A stretch of DNA of 64,000 bases, taken from Arachis hypogaea. Taxonomy: Eukaryota; Streptophyta; Magnoliopsida; Fabales; Fabaceae. The stretch lies in the NCBI RefSeq assembly GCF_003086295.3, contig NC_092046.1, positions 103,023,363-103,087,362 on the forward strand, written 5' to 3'. A program made the translations under genes and the position numbers. How positions within the stretch are numbered: the first letter of the stretch is position 1; each line of letters opens with the position of its first letter. The notes under the pieces were generated by a model, which worked only from the letters and a program-made list of their open reading frames with translations, did not search any database and was not told the origin of the DNA. Positions 21,472 to 32,496 of this stretch are shown here, piece by piece.

Positions 21472-23590
21472 TGATGACATGTCATCATGTCATGTTTTTC
21501 TATGCCTTTTTCCTTTGTTTTCAATAGGTTTTATGCACTTTCTTGAGCCATAAGCAAGCCAAGTGGGTAGATTTTCATGCTTCCTTTGATTTAATCAACC
21601 ATGTATGAATTCATACTATTTCATGAGGTTTTATGCTAAAATTGTCACATATTATGAAAGAATGAATATCTCATGATTTTGAGCATAGCTTTGATGTGTT
21701 TGGTTGATTAATGATAGGTGAAGAAAGCTTGGAGAAAGGGTGAAGCAAGAAGGAATGGCTAGGAGTAAAGAGAGGACAATGGAATAAGTTGAACCAGGAA
21801 GCAAAATCTTTTGGGTGAAAAGTTAGCCTCAAAGTTAGACCCCTAACTTGGAGGCTAACGTTGGCACATGAAATTCACCCCTGGGCACCAAAAGTTTGCG
21901 CCAACGTTAGCCCCCTAACTTTGAGGCTAACGTTGGCATGAAGAGAACCTCCCTGGGCACCAAAAGTTTACGCCAACGTTAGCCCCCTAACTTGGTGGCT
22001 AACGTTGGCACATGAAATTCACAAGGGGAGGAGCAAAAGTTTGCGCCAACGTTAGCCCCCTAACTTTGAGGCTAACGTTGGCGCCACACACCACAACAGC
22101 TTGAAGGGGTATACTTCCAACAAGAATAACTTGAGCTACAGAGCTCCAAATGAGGTGATTCAAGAAGCATTGGAAAGTAGGAATCAAGAGCTTTCCAAGC
22201 ATATATGGCACTGCATGGTGGACACTAAAATTGAGGGAGAAAACTGCCCCGCAATGTGCATAAACGAACATGGTGGCAACCTGCAGTGAGGCCAACTGAC
22301 CTCTACACCTTCAACGGAGTATAACTCGAGCTGTAGAGCTCCAAATACTGTGCTCCCAACGGCATTGGAAAGTAGACATCCAGGGCTTTCCAACAATGTA
22401 CAATAGTATGGGGTGGACAATACGTTTGAGCCTCCAGAACTGGCGTTTTCGCCAACGTTTGAGGCAAACGTTACCTCAAACGCTGCACACCAAAGCCAGC
22501 GACCATGCCCTCTTCAAATGATCATAACTTGAGTTGTAGATGTCCAATTGAAGTGATTTTAAGTGGGTTAGAAAGCTGACATTCAGAGCTTTCCAACCAT
22601 ATATGATAGTCTATATTGGGCATAAAATTGGCAACATGACAAGAGGACAAAGTTGGCGCCATAAATGTGCATAAGGGAGGCCAACGTTAGGGTCAAAGTT
22701 AGACCCCTAACGTTGGCACCAACGTTCATACCAGCAAGTTTTGTGGGCTGCTATGAAAAGTTGGAGCCAAAGTTAGACCCCTAACTTTAGCTCCAACTTT
22801 TGGTCCAACTTTTGCAAACTCAACCCGGTTCAATTCGGTTCCTCTTCAAACTCCAAGAGCAATCAACCAAGGCCTTTATCAACCCAATTCCATCAAGAGC
22901 AAGGGCCCAAATGATCATCACTCAAAGGCACAAGAAATAGATAAAATAGGAATTTCATTTAATTGTAATTTGTTTTTAATTTCATTTTCATTTCCATTTT
23001 GTAAAGCCTATATAAGGCATCATTTTCATATTTGTGAGGAAGCTGGCTCCACTAGGGAGCATTAGGATTTGAGAGCTCTCTCTTAGTTTTCAATTTCGTT
23101 TTGAATCTTGGGTGGAGAATTGAAGGTGTTCTGTTTCATTCTCCCTCTGAGAGTTCTCTCTGCTTTCTTTACTGCTTAATTGAATCAAATTTTCTGTTAA
23201 TTGCTCTTCATCTACTTTCTCTGCAATTTACATTTCGTTTGCAATTGTTCTTGTTGGATCTAGGAAGGCATTGAGATCTAGACTTGGTTATCTAGTCTCT
23301 TGGGTCCTGAGATCTTAATTCCAATTTTACATTCTCTGTTTATTGCTTTTCATGTTTATTTACATTTCTGTTTTGGTTCCGAATCAATCAAATCCATCTT
23401 TTACTTCTCTGCTTGTTGAAATTTAACTTTTCCTTGTTTAATTTCTGCGCATCCAATTCCCAATTCCCTTTACATTTAATGCAATTTATATTTCTTGTCA
23501 TTTAAGATTCTTGGAATTTACATTTCTTGTTCTTTAAGTTACTTGCCAATTTACATTCTGCAAATTTAAATTCATTGTCATTTACTTTCT
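21472..23590 (+). repeat. Element C 3' LTR, truncated at its 3' end
   Basis: It matches 16202-18320 almost base for base, then stops. The last 198 bp of the LTR, the PBS and the following leader to 18565 are missing (245 bp in all). The next base pairs match 18566 onward. The hairpin array is retained (21900-22082). Confidence 0.88.
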
Positions 23591-24076
23591 GTGGGTGAGA
23601 AGTCTAGATCAAGCATTTTCTTTATTTTTGTTTTCTGTTTCAAAGTGAAACCAAGGTGTTTGAGTTTTTGCCTCACTAAGAAATTCTCATCTCTGATACG
23701 AGTAATTTCAATTTTCCTTGGTTGTGTGTTTTACAAAACTCAAATGGAGTTCAACTCATCTTATGATCAAACAAATTCTATGGGATATCAACCACCATCA
23801 CCAATCTCTAATGATGGCTGGGGATATCACCAAGAAATTTCAAATTCTGGGCACTCCAATTCATGGAGCTATGCTTCAGAACCACAAGATGAGAAAGAAA
23901 ATCATATGGGATATTTCTCTCCACCACAAAATAATGCAAGTCATGATTCTAATGGTGGCTGTGAAGGGAATTCTAGTGCTCCATATGATATTCATCCAGA
24001 GATATCATCACTTGACCATACTTCAACCGAAAGCCCCTTTCAAAACTCACCACCCACACAAACTTCCATGAACCAC
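23591..24076 (+). pseudogene. Second, truncated copy of element C leader and orphan ORF start
   Basis: It is near-identical to 18566-19051 and covers the leader and the first about 110 codons of the orphan ORF (ATG at 23744). It ends at 24076 in the middle of the ORF and continues into F LTR sequence, giving a short chimeric reading frame that ends at 24181. The structure implies an LTR-internal-LTR-internal tandem later trimmed by deletions. Confidence 0.8.
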
Positions 24077-25316
24077 ACAAGCACCTATGCGTACGCACAG
24101 GTCAACTTTCAGCCAAGTGTGCGTATGCACAGGACCCAACACGTGATTTTATTAATGAAACACGTGCAGCACATTTTCTGAGGCCTCTTGGCCCATTTTT
24201 GAAGGCTTGGGTGCTGAATTGGAGTGCTATATGAAGGAGAATTCAACACATTTCAAAAGGAGCTCACTTGTAGGGTAAAAACACATAGTAGGAGTAGGAG
24301 TAGTATAGATTAGGAAATTCTCTCTTAGGGTTTTAATTAGCTTTTGTAGCATTTCATACTTCAAGTTTGATTTGGGATTATAGCAGTTTCATTGTAAGTA
24401 TTTCTTTAATTTCTCCTTTAATTACACCACTTGTTCTACACTTTCATCTATTTTAATTTCTCTTGTCAATCTATACCTAGTTTTGCAATTTTGGGTTTCT
24501 AGTTATTAAATTTGATGTTTGATGCTTATTTTATGCTTGTTGAGTTGCTTTGGTTGCTTGTTATCATTTATGGTTCATAGCTTTCACTATTTTTTCCAAT
24601 TTTGTCATGTTTTATGTTTATGCCCTCTATGTGTTTGATGAAATGCCAATTTTTATTATAGGGTAATTTTCACCCCTTGGCTTGGGGAAAATAAGTCTAT
24701 GGATTACTAGAGCCATAATGTCCAACATTTATTGATAATTCTTGGGTTGTTAGTTGTTATTGTTTCCACTAATGCTAGCTTTTTACTAAGGTAATTAGTA
24801 AGTTAGTTAGGACTTGTGGATTAATAACAATAATGCTCACATGACTTATCCTTCGATGTTAAGGGTTGACTTAGTGAGATTAATCCATCATAATTATCAT
24901 AGTTGTGGTTATGGCAAGGAAGGGATTCCATAACTCATCCCAAGTCAAGGTTTCATTTATGTTTTGAACCACTTTTCCATTACTTTTTAGCCTTACTTGT
25001 TTATATTACATACATAGTTCTTTTATTCCTTCATTAGTTTATTAATTAAAATTTTGTCTTGTTCTTTTATCTCTTTATTTGTTTACTTCAATCATTGAAA
25101 ACACCCCTTTTCCTCTCACAACCAATTTTATGCACTTATTGTCACTAGTTCCTAAGGAGAACGACCCAGGAGTCTAAATACTCTCGGTTAATTTGATTTG
25201 AATTGTGACAATATCTTGGATTAAATTTTGATTAGGATCAATTATTGGTTCAGAGCTATACTTACAATGAAAATCTATTTTATGAAAAATCCGAAACCAC
25301 GTTTGGTCTTCTATCA
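24077..25316 (+). repeat. Element F 3' LTR, right part
   Basis: LTR-like sequence: GCGTACGCA palindromes (24087-24130), a transcript-like R region (GTAGGAGTAGGAGTAG, 24288-24305), a T-rich middle, and a U5 stem-loop TTCC-TAA-GGAG followed by AACGACCC (25149-25170). It ends near CTTCTATCA at 25316. I link it to the LTR start at 16143-16201, with C inserted between; the join is inferred from element order and not proven by a second LTR copy. Confidence 0.5.
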
Positions 25317-25348
25317 ATCCACCTCATAGAATCACCTTAAGGGAAGCC

Positions 25349-26887
25349 TGATGAGAGATTTTATGCCGGTGTAGAATTTATCAATAAATCCAATCGTGAG
25401 TATAGTCTAAACTGACACACAATTCCTCATCAAATAAAGAGATTGTGTCACCACAATCCAAATTCAATAACTGAGCGTATTAGTCTCGAGTCGTTCTCCC
25501 TAGGAGTCCTCCAAGATGCACATCATTGGTTAGAAGTTGTATTGGTATTTTGGAGTTTACGGCAAGAAAGGAGCAAGCTAATAGTGTAAATGACAATCAA
25601 GCAATATAAAAGCCTTGGCTAGGAGTGAAAATTAGACTTCCTATCATCATAATCTCCATCAATTGTGACCACAATTAGTTATTGCTTCACTTAGTTAACC
25701 TCTACTATGAAGAAAAGTCAAGTGAAAGTAATCAATTTGAGTTCAGAAGTCTTAGTCTAACCCTAGGGAAGTCTAGCTTTAGTGGCATTCAAACTAATTA
25801 GCAATTTCCAATTGATAATCAACAAAAGACATTGATAATTCAAGTGTCTCCAATATCTCAACCCCCAAGCTAAGAATGAAAAGTCTACTCCATAGCTAAA
25901 GTTGGCATTTTCTCAAACACTTGGAGAGCAAGGGTGAAAGATATTGTAAAATTGCGTATAAACTTGAAATCAAAGATATCCACTACAAGAGATTAACAAC
26001 AATCAAACAATTGGCAACAATGAACATAAAATTCCTCAAGCATTAATGAAAATCAAAGTAACAAAATCCAAATCTAAGATCCACATGTAACTTGAGTAAA
26101 AAGAACTAAATTGAGAGTGGGATAATTAGATCTACAACTTGAAGCAATGTAGAATTGAATGGACAAAAGATCTCACCAATGGATCTAAGAGAATTCCAAA
26201 TCGAGAAGCAAAATCCTAGAGAGAAGCTAGAGTTTCTCTATCTATAAAATGTAACTTCCAAAACTAACTAAAAATATCTAAATGTGTGAATGAATGAGAA
26301 TCCCCTCATCCCTTGGTCTTCTTAAGTGTTTTGGCACCAGAATTCATTCAGATTGGGCCCCACAGCCTCTATGAAATCGCCAAGCACTTTTTCACTTAAA
26401 AATCACATGCGAGTACCGACGCGTACGCGCACAGCACGCGTGCACGTCCCTGGAGTTTTACGATCCACGCGCATGTGTACAGCACGCGTGCGCGTCCATG
26501 AGGTTTTGGCCCAGCCACGCGATTGCGCCGACTTCTAGCTTTGGCTTCTTCGCGCCGATCCCAGTAGCGCGCATCCACGCGTACGCGTAAGGCACACTTA
26601 TGTGTCGCTGCTCAAGCTCCAAAGCTCCAATTTCCATGCTCCTTCTATTTATGCATGCTTCCTTCCTCTCTTCTAGACCATCCTTGCCCTATAAACTCTT
26701 AAATCACTTAACAAACAGATCACGGCATCAAGTGGTAATAGAAGAGGATTCAAACATAACACATTTATTGTAAAAAAAGGCATGTTTTCATCCATGAAGA
26801 AAAATCGGAAGGAAAATCCAAAACCATGCATTTTTTATGAATAAGTGTGAAAGAACATTGATAAAACCCTAAAAACGGGGTTTATCA
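25349..26887 (-). repeat. B2 3' LTR (1539 bp)
   Basis: The plus edges are TGATGAGAG and GGGGTTTATCA, so the minus strand starts TGATAAACCCC. It is preceded on the minus strand by the purine tract AAGTGTGGGGAGGT (26888-26903), so this is a 3' LTR. It carries ACGCGTACGCG / CACGCGTGCGCG palindromes (26413-26585) and a U5 hairpin CTCC-TAG-GGAG (25496-25506). The left flank AAGCC would be the target duplication; the partner lies outside the window. Confidence 0.75.
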
Positions 26888-29597
26888 ACCTCCCCACACT
26901 TAGACCAAGCATGTCCTAATGCTTAAAAGAAAGCCAAAGACCAAAGAATCACAAGGGAATGAGATTTATAAGATGCAATCTTCCTATATGAATGCAACTA
27001 AAATGAATGCTACTATCTACTTGGTCAAAAGCAAATCAACCTTCCAAGAACATATATTAGCACGTAGGGAAAAATGATAAACAATATATGAACTCTACCA
27101 ATTCCAATCATCAAAGTGAAGTGCGCATAACTTGCCTGAAGAACGCTCGCGAGAGTCGGGAACAAGGAATTGAGCCTCGAACCCTCACCGGAAGTGTTTA
27201 CACTCTATTCGCTCGGTGTATAGGGTTGATCAATCAATTTTCCTCTATTCCATGCTTTCCAAAATTTATTCTTCCTCTAACAATCAACAATTATTCTATA
27301 CATGCATACATACATCATGAGGTCTTTTCTTAGGTTGTAATAGGGCTAGGGTCAAGGTAGGGTTATATATATGGCTAAGTGGACCAGAATTTGAATCTTT
27401 GATTAACCTAAGCATCCCACCTAACCTATGCACAACCTATACAATTGAGTGCTAACCTAACTACCTATTCCTCACTTTTTCACATACTCATGCATTCTCT
27501 TTTGGTCACTACACATATGCATTGATTGTTACTGAATCTTACTTTGGGGTATTTTGTCCCCTTTTTCTTTCTTTCTTTTTTTTTCTTTTTTTTCTATATT
27601 TTCTTTTTTTTCTTTTATTATTCATTTTTCTTTTCTTTTTTGTTTTTTTCTTTCTTTTTTTTTCTTTTTGATGTACTTATATACAAAGGTACCAATGCAT
27701 ATGGTTTACATATTCAATAGACACATGAGTATGTACCCGATTCCCAATATTTTCAATAAAAACAAGAACATGCTCTTACCTTAACCAATGTTCCAAGTTC
27801 CCCATACTTGAATGACATACACACACTAGCCGAAGCCAATCAAAGATTCAAATAAGGACATTTATGGTTTTCCGCTTTAGGCTTCTAATGTGCTAAAATT
27901 AAGAACAAGTGGGTTAATCATAGGCTCAAAGTTGGCTAACAAAGGTTGTTGTAAGGTAAGGTTATTTAGGTAAGTGGCTAAGTTAAATGATGGCTTCAAT
28001 CATATACATGCATTCAGATACACAATAATGGACATATAGAGTCAAATAAATCAAGGATTACAATCATAGAAGGAGAACAATGCGCACAAGAAGGAAGATA
28101 AGTGGTTATAAGATGTAACCACACAATTGGCTCAAGACTCACTTGCTTGTGTTCTCAACTCTAAAACTATGTTCCAAAATACATTCCTCAAGCAAGTTTA
28201 ATACCAAAAATTTTCAAATTGGTAGGGTGCCATAAAACATAGTTTCTTGGAAAGGAAATCATTACCTTAACCAAGTAGTCCTAATAAGGAAGAAGTGGTA
28301 AAATATGTATAAATTCTAACTAATATGCAACCTATCATGCAATGCAATAACTAATCTATCAAAGACAAAAATTGAAAAATTGGTGTTGAAAAAGGAAATT
28401 GTTACCCATGGAGATCGGTCGGATGACCTCCCCACACTTAACGATTACACCGTCCTCGGTGCTTGCAAAGAAGAGCAAGGTGGACGGGTTGCTATAATTG
28501 ATGAGCTTCTTCAAATAAATGTGCGTATAGACTTGTTTGTTGCCCCATTTAGAATGCTTTTCCTCTCCCTTTTGGTGGCCATCCTAAAAGGAGATGAAAA
28601 TGAAGGAAAATTAAGCCTATAACAAAGATATTAAAGCAAATAGAACATAGGCAGGGGCTGATGCCAAATAAGAATAGGATTCTTAACTACATGGTAGCTA
28701 CAACATGTAAGTGAGAAAACAATATAAGCTAAGGTAAATCAACTAATACTTGATGCATGAGTAAAGTCAAAGAATGAAGAGCATGTTGAGCATCAAGTTC
28801 AAACAAGAAAAAGTGGGTCATGAAAGACAATATGAGGTCACATCAATGCACAAAGAATACAAGAGTTATAAAAGATTAAACATTAAAATTTCATCACCCA
28901 ACAATATCAAACAAGTCGAGGAGCACCAAAATAATCCAAGAGATTCTCAAAAATTGAGTATGAGAGTGCAACACCATTATAAAAAAACTTAGAAAAGAAA
29001 ATAAGGACAAGCTATAAAAGCAAAGTTAAATTGCAATGAAGCAAGGGATGCAAATGTAACATAGAAAAGAAAATGAAAATAAGAAGTGGGATTTTGAAAG
29101 GAGAAGAAGAAAGTGAGAAAGAAAGAGGAAAGAAGAAGAAAGGCATAAAGGAAGAGGGAAAGAAGAAGAAGAAAGAGAGGAGAAAAAGGGCACGAAGCGA
29201 CGCGTAAGCGTCGCCCACGCATGCGCATGGGAGGCAAGCAGGACAATCGATGCATACACCTTAGAAACGCGTAGGCGTGGGGGCAGTTGTGCCTCAGGCA
29301 CAGTGTTCGCGCGAAGTACGCACATCTCTTGGGAAAATGTACCAAGAGTTGCAAATGTGCAATCGACGCTCACACGTCTGTCACGCTTACGCGTGGATGC
29401 CCCCCCCCCTTTTTTTTTCAGGCACAGCAAACAAAACTTCCACGTCAAGCAAAATGTAATTCAAGGTAAGAGTGCAATTTAAACAAACTAACAATCTAAG
29501 AATTAAAACAAGAATATTCAAAGAAGAAAACTACTTACGATGGCAACTCAAATCACTTATTGATTATATTTACAAGAGAGTGGAAAGAGTTTACCAT
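26888..29597 (-). other. B2 3' internal non-coding region
   Basis: No gene supported. It begins with the polypurine tract (26888-26903). A C/T-rich tract fills 27556-27676 on the plus strand. A purine-rich stretch lies at 29090-29190. Palindromic ACGCGTAAGCGT-like motifs occur at 29196-29400, and a C10 homopolymer at about 29400-29410. ORFs over the CT/GA tracts are compositional artefacts. Confidence 0.65.
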
Positions 29598-29615
29598 GGT
29601 GGGGTGTCTCCCACC
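29598..29615 (-). other. Conserved stem-loop after the orphan ORF (B2)
   Basis: The minus strand reads AGTGCTA followed by GGTGGG-AGACAC-CCCACC, a perfect 6 bp stem with a 6 nt loop, about 120 nt after the ORF stop at 29737. Compare A (3819-3834) and D (38460-38477): the same place, invariant inner GGG/CCC, and changed outer stem bases that remain paired. Confidence 0.7.
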
Positions 29616-29736
29616 TAGCACTTTTATTTAAAGTCCTTAAGTTGGACATTTGGTGGAGTCCTTACTAGGGTGGCTTATGCTTGAACTCTTCCTTGAATCC
29701 CCACCAATGCTTGCATTTCCAATAGCTTCTGGGATC

Positions 29737-31277
29737 TCAAACTAGGCGCGTCAAGCTACCAAGAGATCTTAAGCAAGTACCAAGGCCCCAAAGTTTATGA
29801 TTATCTACGTATATTCCGGGATCCCATATTTTGTTTGTCAACCCCCTTTCTTCTTGATCTTCATGCTTCCAATAGGGTGACAAACTTATTGAATTCTCCT
29901 TGTAACTCCTACTCATAATCCTAGACCCCTTGAATTGAGCTTCACTCCAAGTATGGATCCTAAAATTTGAGCTTCCTTCTACTATGCACCTTGATTTTTG
30001 TTGCCACCCAAAACCCAACTCTTTCCTACTTTCTAACCCACACATAGCTCTAAGTTTACCATCCGTTTCTAATAATGCATATTGTTATGGGCCAAGGAAA
30101 TTAAAGGATGAGATGATTACCCATTCAATTTGTAGTTTGGATGGTGACTTCGCAAGGAAGATATCCAATGGTCTTGACATTGTAGGCTCCACTTCCTTTG
30201 GTTCCTCCTTAGTGACTTTCATCTTTTGACAACTTTCTTCAATTTCATCTTGTTTGCTAACTTTTTCCAACTCTTTCTCATTAATCAAGTAATGTGTTGG
30301 AGGTTGTGCACCCTCCTCAACATTGGTTTCACATTCAATGAAAGAAGCTTCAACAAAATCACCATTGTCACTTGGTGTAGAGTTGTCTTCAATGATGGAG
30401 CCTCCTTCTTCAAGTATTCCTTCATCTTCAAGGGTCTCTACTACCTCCACCTTTTGGGCCTCCTCTTGCTTCTCTTGAAGTATGGATGCGTGAATCTGAT
30501 CCATTAAGTTCCTAAGACGATCCCTTCTCTCTTGGTCCATGTCAATCACATAATTGGGATCATGTTGCTCTCGGATTGATCGACATGGATGTTCTTTCAT
30601 GGAGGGTGGTGGTGGGATGGAGAATTCCTCATGTGGTTGGAAAGGAGGTTCATCAAAGCTTAGAGGTTGGAAGGTGTTTTGGTTGTGGGTAGAAGGTACA
30701 GGTATACGGGATATAAACTCTTGGAAAGCGGAGGTGAAACTAGTGAGTGCGGTTTGGAGCTCTTTTTGCTCTTGAAAAATGATACCAAGTGTATCATCCA
30801 TGGAGGCTTGGTTAGAGGAAAAAAAAAGTGGTTGTGAGGGTAGTGATGTTGAAGTGGTGGTAGTTCCATGGGTGCTTGTTCATAATGGTCATAAGTGTGT
30901 GCATATGGAGGGTATGGATTAAGGTTGTGTGGAGTCGATTGATAGAAATAGGATGTAGATTGAGAATATGGTTGTTGGAATGATGGTGTTTGAGGACTAT
31001 GTTGAGAGTATGGTGCATGGAATGATGGTGTTTGAGTGGCATAATCATGATAAGAACCATCATATCCATTGGAATGATATGCATTATAGGAGGGATTGCA
31101 ATCATAATAGCTTGGTTGAGGAGGTTGCCATGGTGATTGCTCATATGAATATGGTTTCTTTCTCAAGAATTCATCTCTCCCATAATGTGAGCCATCATTT
31201 ATGTTTCCATTACCTACAATGTAGTCATAACCATATCCAAAACCACAAAAACGAGAAGTCAAATGGAAAAGAGAAAA
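29737..31277 (-). pseudogene. Orphan ORF of B2 (Tyr/Pro/His-rich N-terminus, acidic middle), one frameshift and one nonsense
   Basis: The open frame begins at 31277 with no ATG at the usual place. The first about 150 residues are low complexity (SPWQPPQPSYYDCNPSYNAY, repeated TPSFxxPYSQ). At a nine-A run (about 30819-30827 on the plus strand) the frame shifts by one. The second part starts near 30801 (QEQKELQTALTSFTSAFQEF), then is acidic (VEVVETLEDEGILEEGG). A stop at 30087-30085 is followed, in the same frame, by a conserved-looking tail down to 29737 (SSNFRIHTWSEAQFKGSRIM, NKIWDPGIYV). No gag, protease or RT motif is present. Overall layout resembles the C orphan ORF. E1/E2 are inserted about 50 bp upstream of its open frame and may have removed its start. 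Confidence 0.65.
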
Positions 31278-31325
31278 TCAAAACAAAGAATATCAAAAGG
31301 CAAGAAAAGAGCAAACTCCTAATTA

Positions 31326-31330
31326 CTAAC
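31326..31330. repeat. Target site duplication CTAAC, left of E1
   Basis: CTAAC directly precedes the E1 LTR and recurs at 55261-55265 directly after the other E1 LTR. Confidence 0.85.
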
Positions 31331-31832
31331 TGTTCCGAGGGTTACCTGAAACTGTAGGTCAATCTCGGTCGAGATCTGCAATAGTGGCCGGAGCTGATGT
31401 GTCCGGCTTGATGGACTTGGCGGTGCTGCTGATCCTTCATCACCAGAGGGTGGTGGTACCTGCAAGAGACTGCGATGCTTAAGTTAGCATAGGCTTTAAG
31501 CAGATTTTTAGTAGAATCAGAGTATGAATTATACCTGGGTGCTCCAGTGTATTTATAGTAGTATGGGCTGACCTTTCTAGATAAGATAGGATAGTTATCT
31601 TATCTTATCTTTAAGTGAAGTCATCTTTTCTCTAAGGAGAACCACCTTTATCTTTCTAGGCTTTAACTGCCTTTAGATTAGGCTATGTCCCTTTGTTTGG
31701 GCCTGCTTGGGCTTCTTCGTGATGATTTGGCCAAACTCTTTTAAAGAAAAGGTTGGGGGACCTGACCTGGATAGGTTGGTTGCTTTGTCTTCAACCAGCC
31801 TGGGTCGGATAGCTCGACCTAGGGTATGAACA
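31331..31832 (-). repeat. E1 3' LTR (502 bp)
   Basis: The plus edges are TGTTCCGAGGG and AGGGTATGAACA. It is the same length as the other E1 LTR, with roughly 90-95% identity by eye. The adjacent minus-strand purine tract AAGCAGGGGCAC (31833-31844) is the PPT. GATAAG/CTTATC inverted repeats lie around 31578-31610. Confidence 0.9.
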
Positions 31833-31984
31833 GTGCCCCTGCTTAAGCTCGATTTTTTAAGGTCATGTCCTTTAGACTTTGATCCTTTTGGGGAAATTGA
31901 GGTCGAGCATTTCGCCTTGGGTCGACCTCCAATATGACTCTTGCTGGGATTTGAATGCGGAGCGTTTTTTTCTTTTTTCTCTTT

Positions 31985-32288
31985 AAATGCAGCACGCGTT
32001 GTGCTTTTTTGGGAACGTGCGAGGGTTAAATGCTCATTAACTCCTCTTTTGCCATTCCCTTCCTTCCCTCTTCTTTCATTTCATTTTTTGATTTTTAAGC
32101 CTCATCTTTCAGTTTCTCCTCTCCTTTCTCTTTGCTTTTGCTCGCTGCAGTGCTTTGTTCCTCTACGCCCTCTGTTTTCGCGTCTCAGTGCTTCCCCCTT
32201 TCCTTGTTTCGAAAGCGGTTGTTGGTGTGGGTTTGTTGCTATTTCTTTCCTCCTCCTTCCCTCGCGCTTGCTTCTTCTTCCCCTTCAG
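31985..32288 (+). promoter_or_regulatory. Putative promoter and 5' UTR exon of the E1 antisense gene
   Basis: The block TTGGGAACGTGCGAGGGTT (within 31985-32045) is conserved in E2 (55938-56012) and, reversed, in E3 (11109-11178). A CT-rich, transcript-like stretch follows. A splice-donor sequence CTTCAG|GTTGGT lies at 32288/32289; E2 has TCTCCAG|GTTAGT at 56235/56236. No coding sequence is expected here. D splits the following intron. The role as promoter is inferred. Confidence 0.5.
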
Positions 32289-32491
32289 GTTGGTTTTTTC
32301 CCTTTTATGTTTTTGTTAGTCGCCTTCTTGTATGCCTCCACTGTTGCATGTGATTTTTTACTGATTTTGTCTCTGAAAATCTTGATTCCTTTGAAAAAAG
32401 ATTGTATCTTTCCTTTCAACATTTTGTTTTCATGATTTTTCGAAAAAGCTTGCATCTTTGTGGTGATCCCTGCATTCTTTCGCTATGATGT

Positions 32492-32496
32492 GTGCC
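32492..32496. repeat. Target site duplication GTGCC, left of D
   Basis: GTGCC occurs directly before D and again at 45960-45964 directly after it. Confidence 0.92.

Larger units (their letters stand above)
16202..24076 (+). mobile_element. Element C: young non-autonomous LTR element with rearranged right end
   Basis: The layout is 5' LTR (16202-18518), PBS, orphan ORF, non-coding 3' part, PPT and 3' LTR (21472-23590). A second partial leader and ORF start (23591-24076) follows. The two LTR copies differ at only a handful of sites, so the insertion is recent compared with its neighbours. It lies inside the LTR of F. The left flank is ATAAA; the right end is a deletion junction, so no target duplication is expected. 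G (43103-44891) is a solo LTR of the same family. Confidence 0.85.

Noticed and set aside
27526..27784. Phe-rich ORFs near 27.5 kb
   Set aside because: These are translations of a C/T homopolymer-rich tract in B2; there is no codon structure or conservation.
31941..32435. A 164-residue plus-strand ORF at the E1 left end
   Set aside because: Corresponds to the CT-rich 5' UTR and intron of the antisense gene. It is not conserved as a protein in E2 or E3 and crosses the predicted splice donor.
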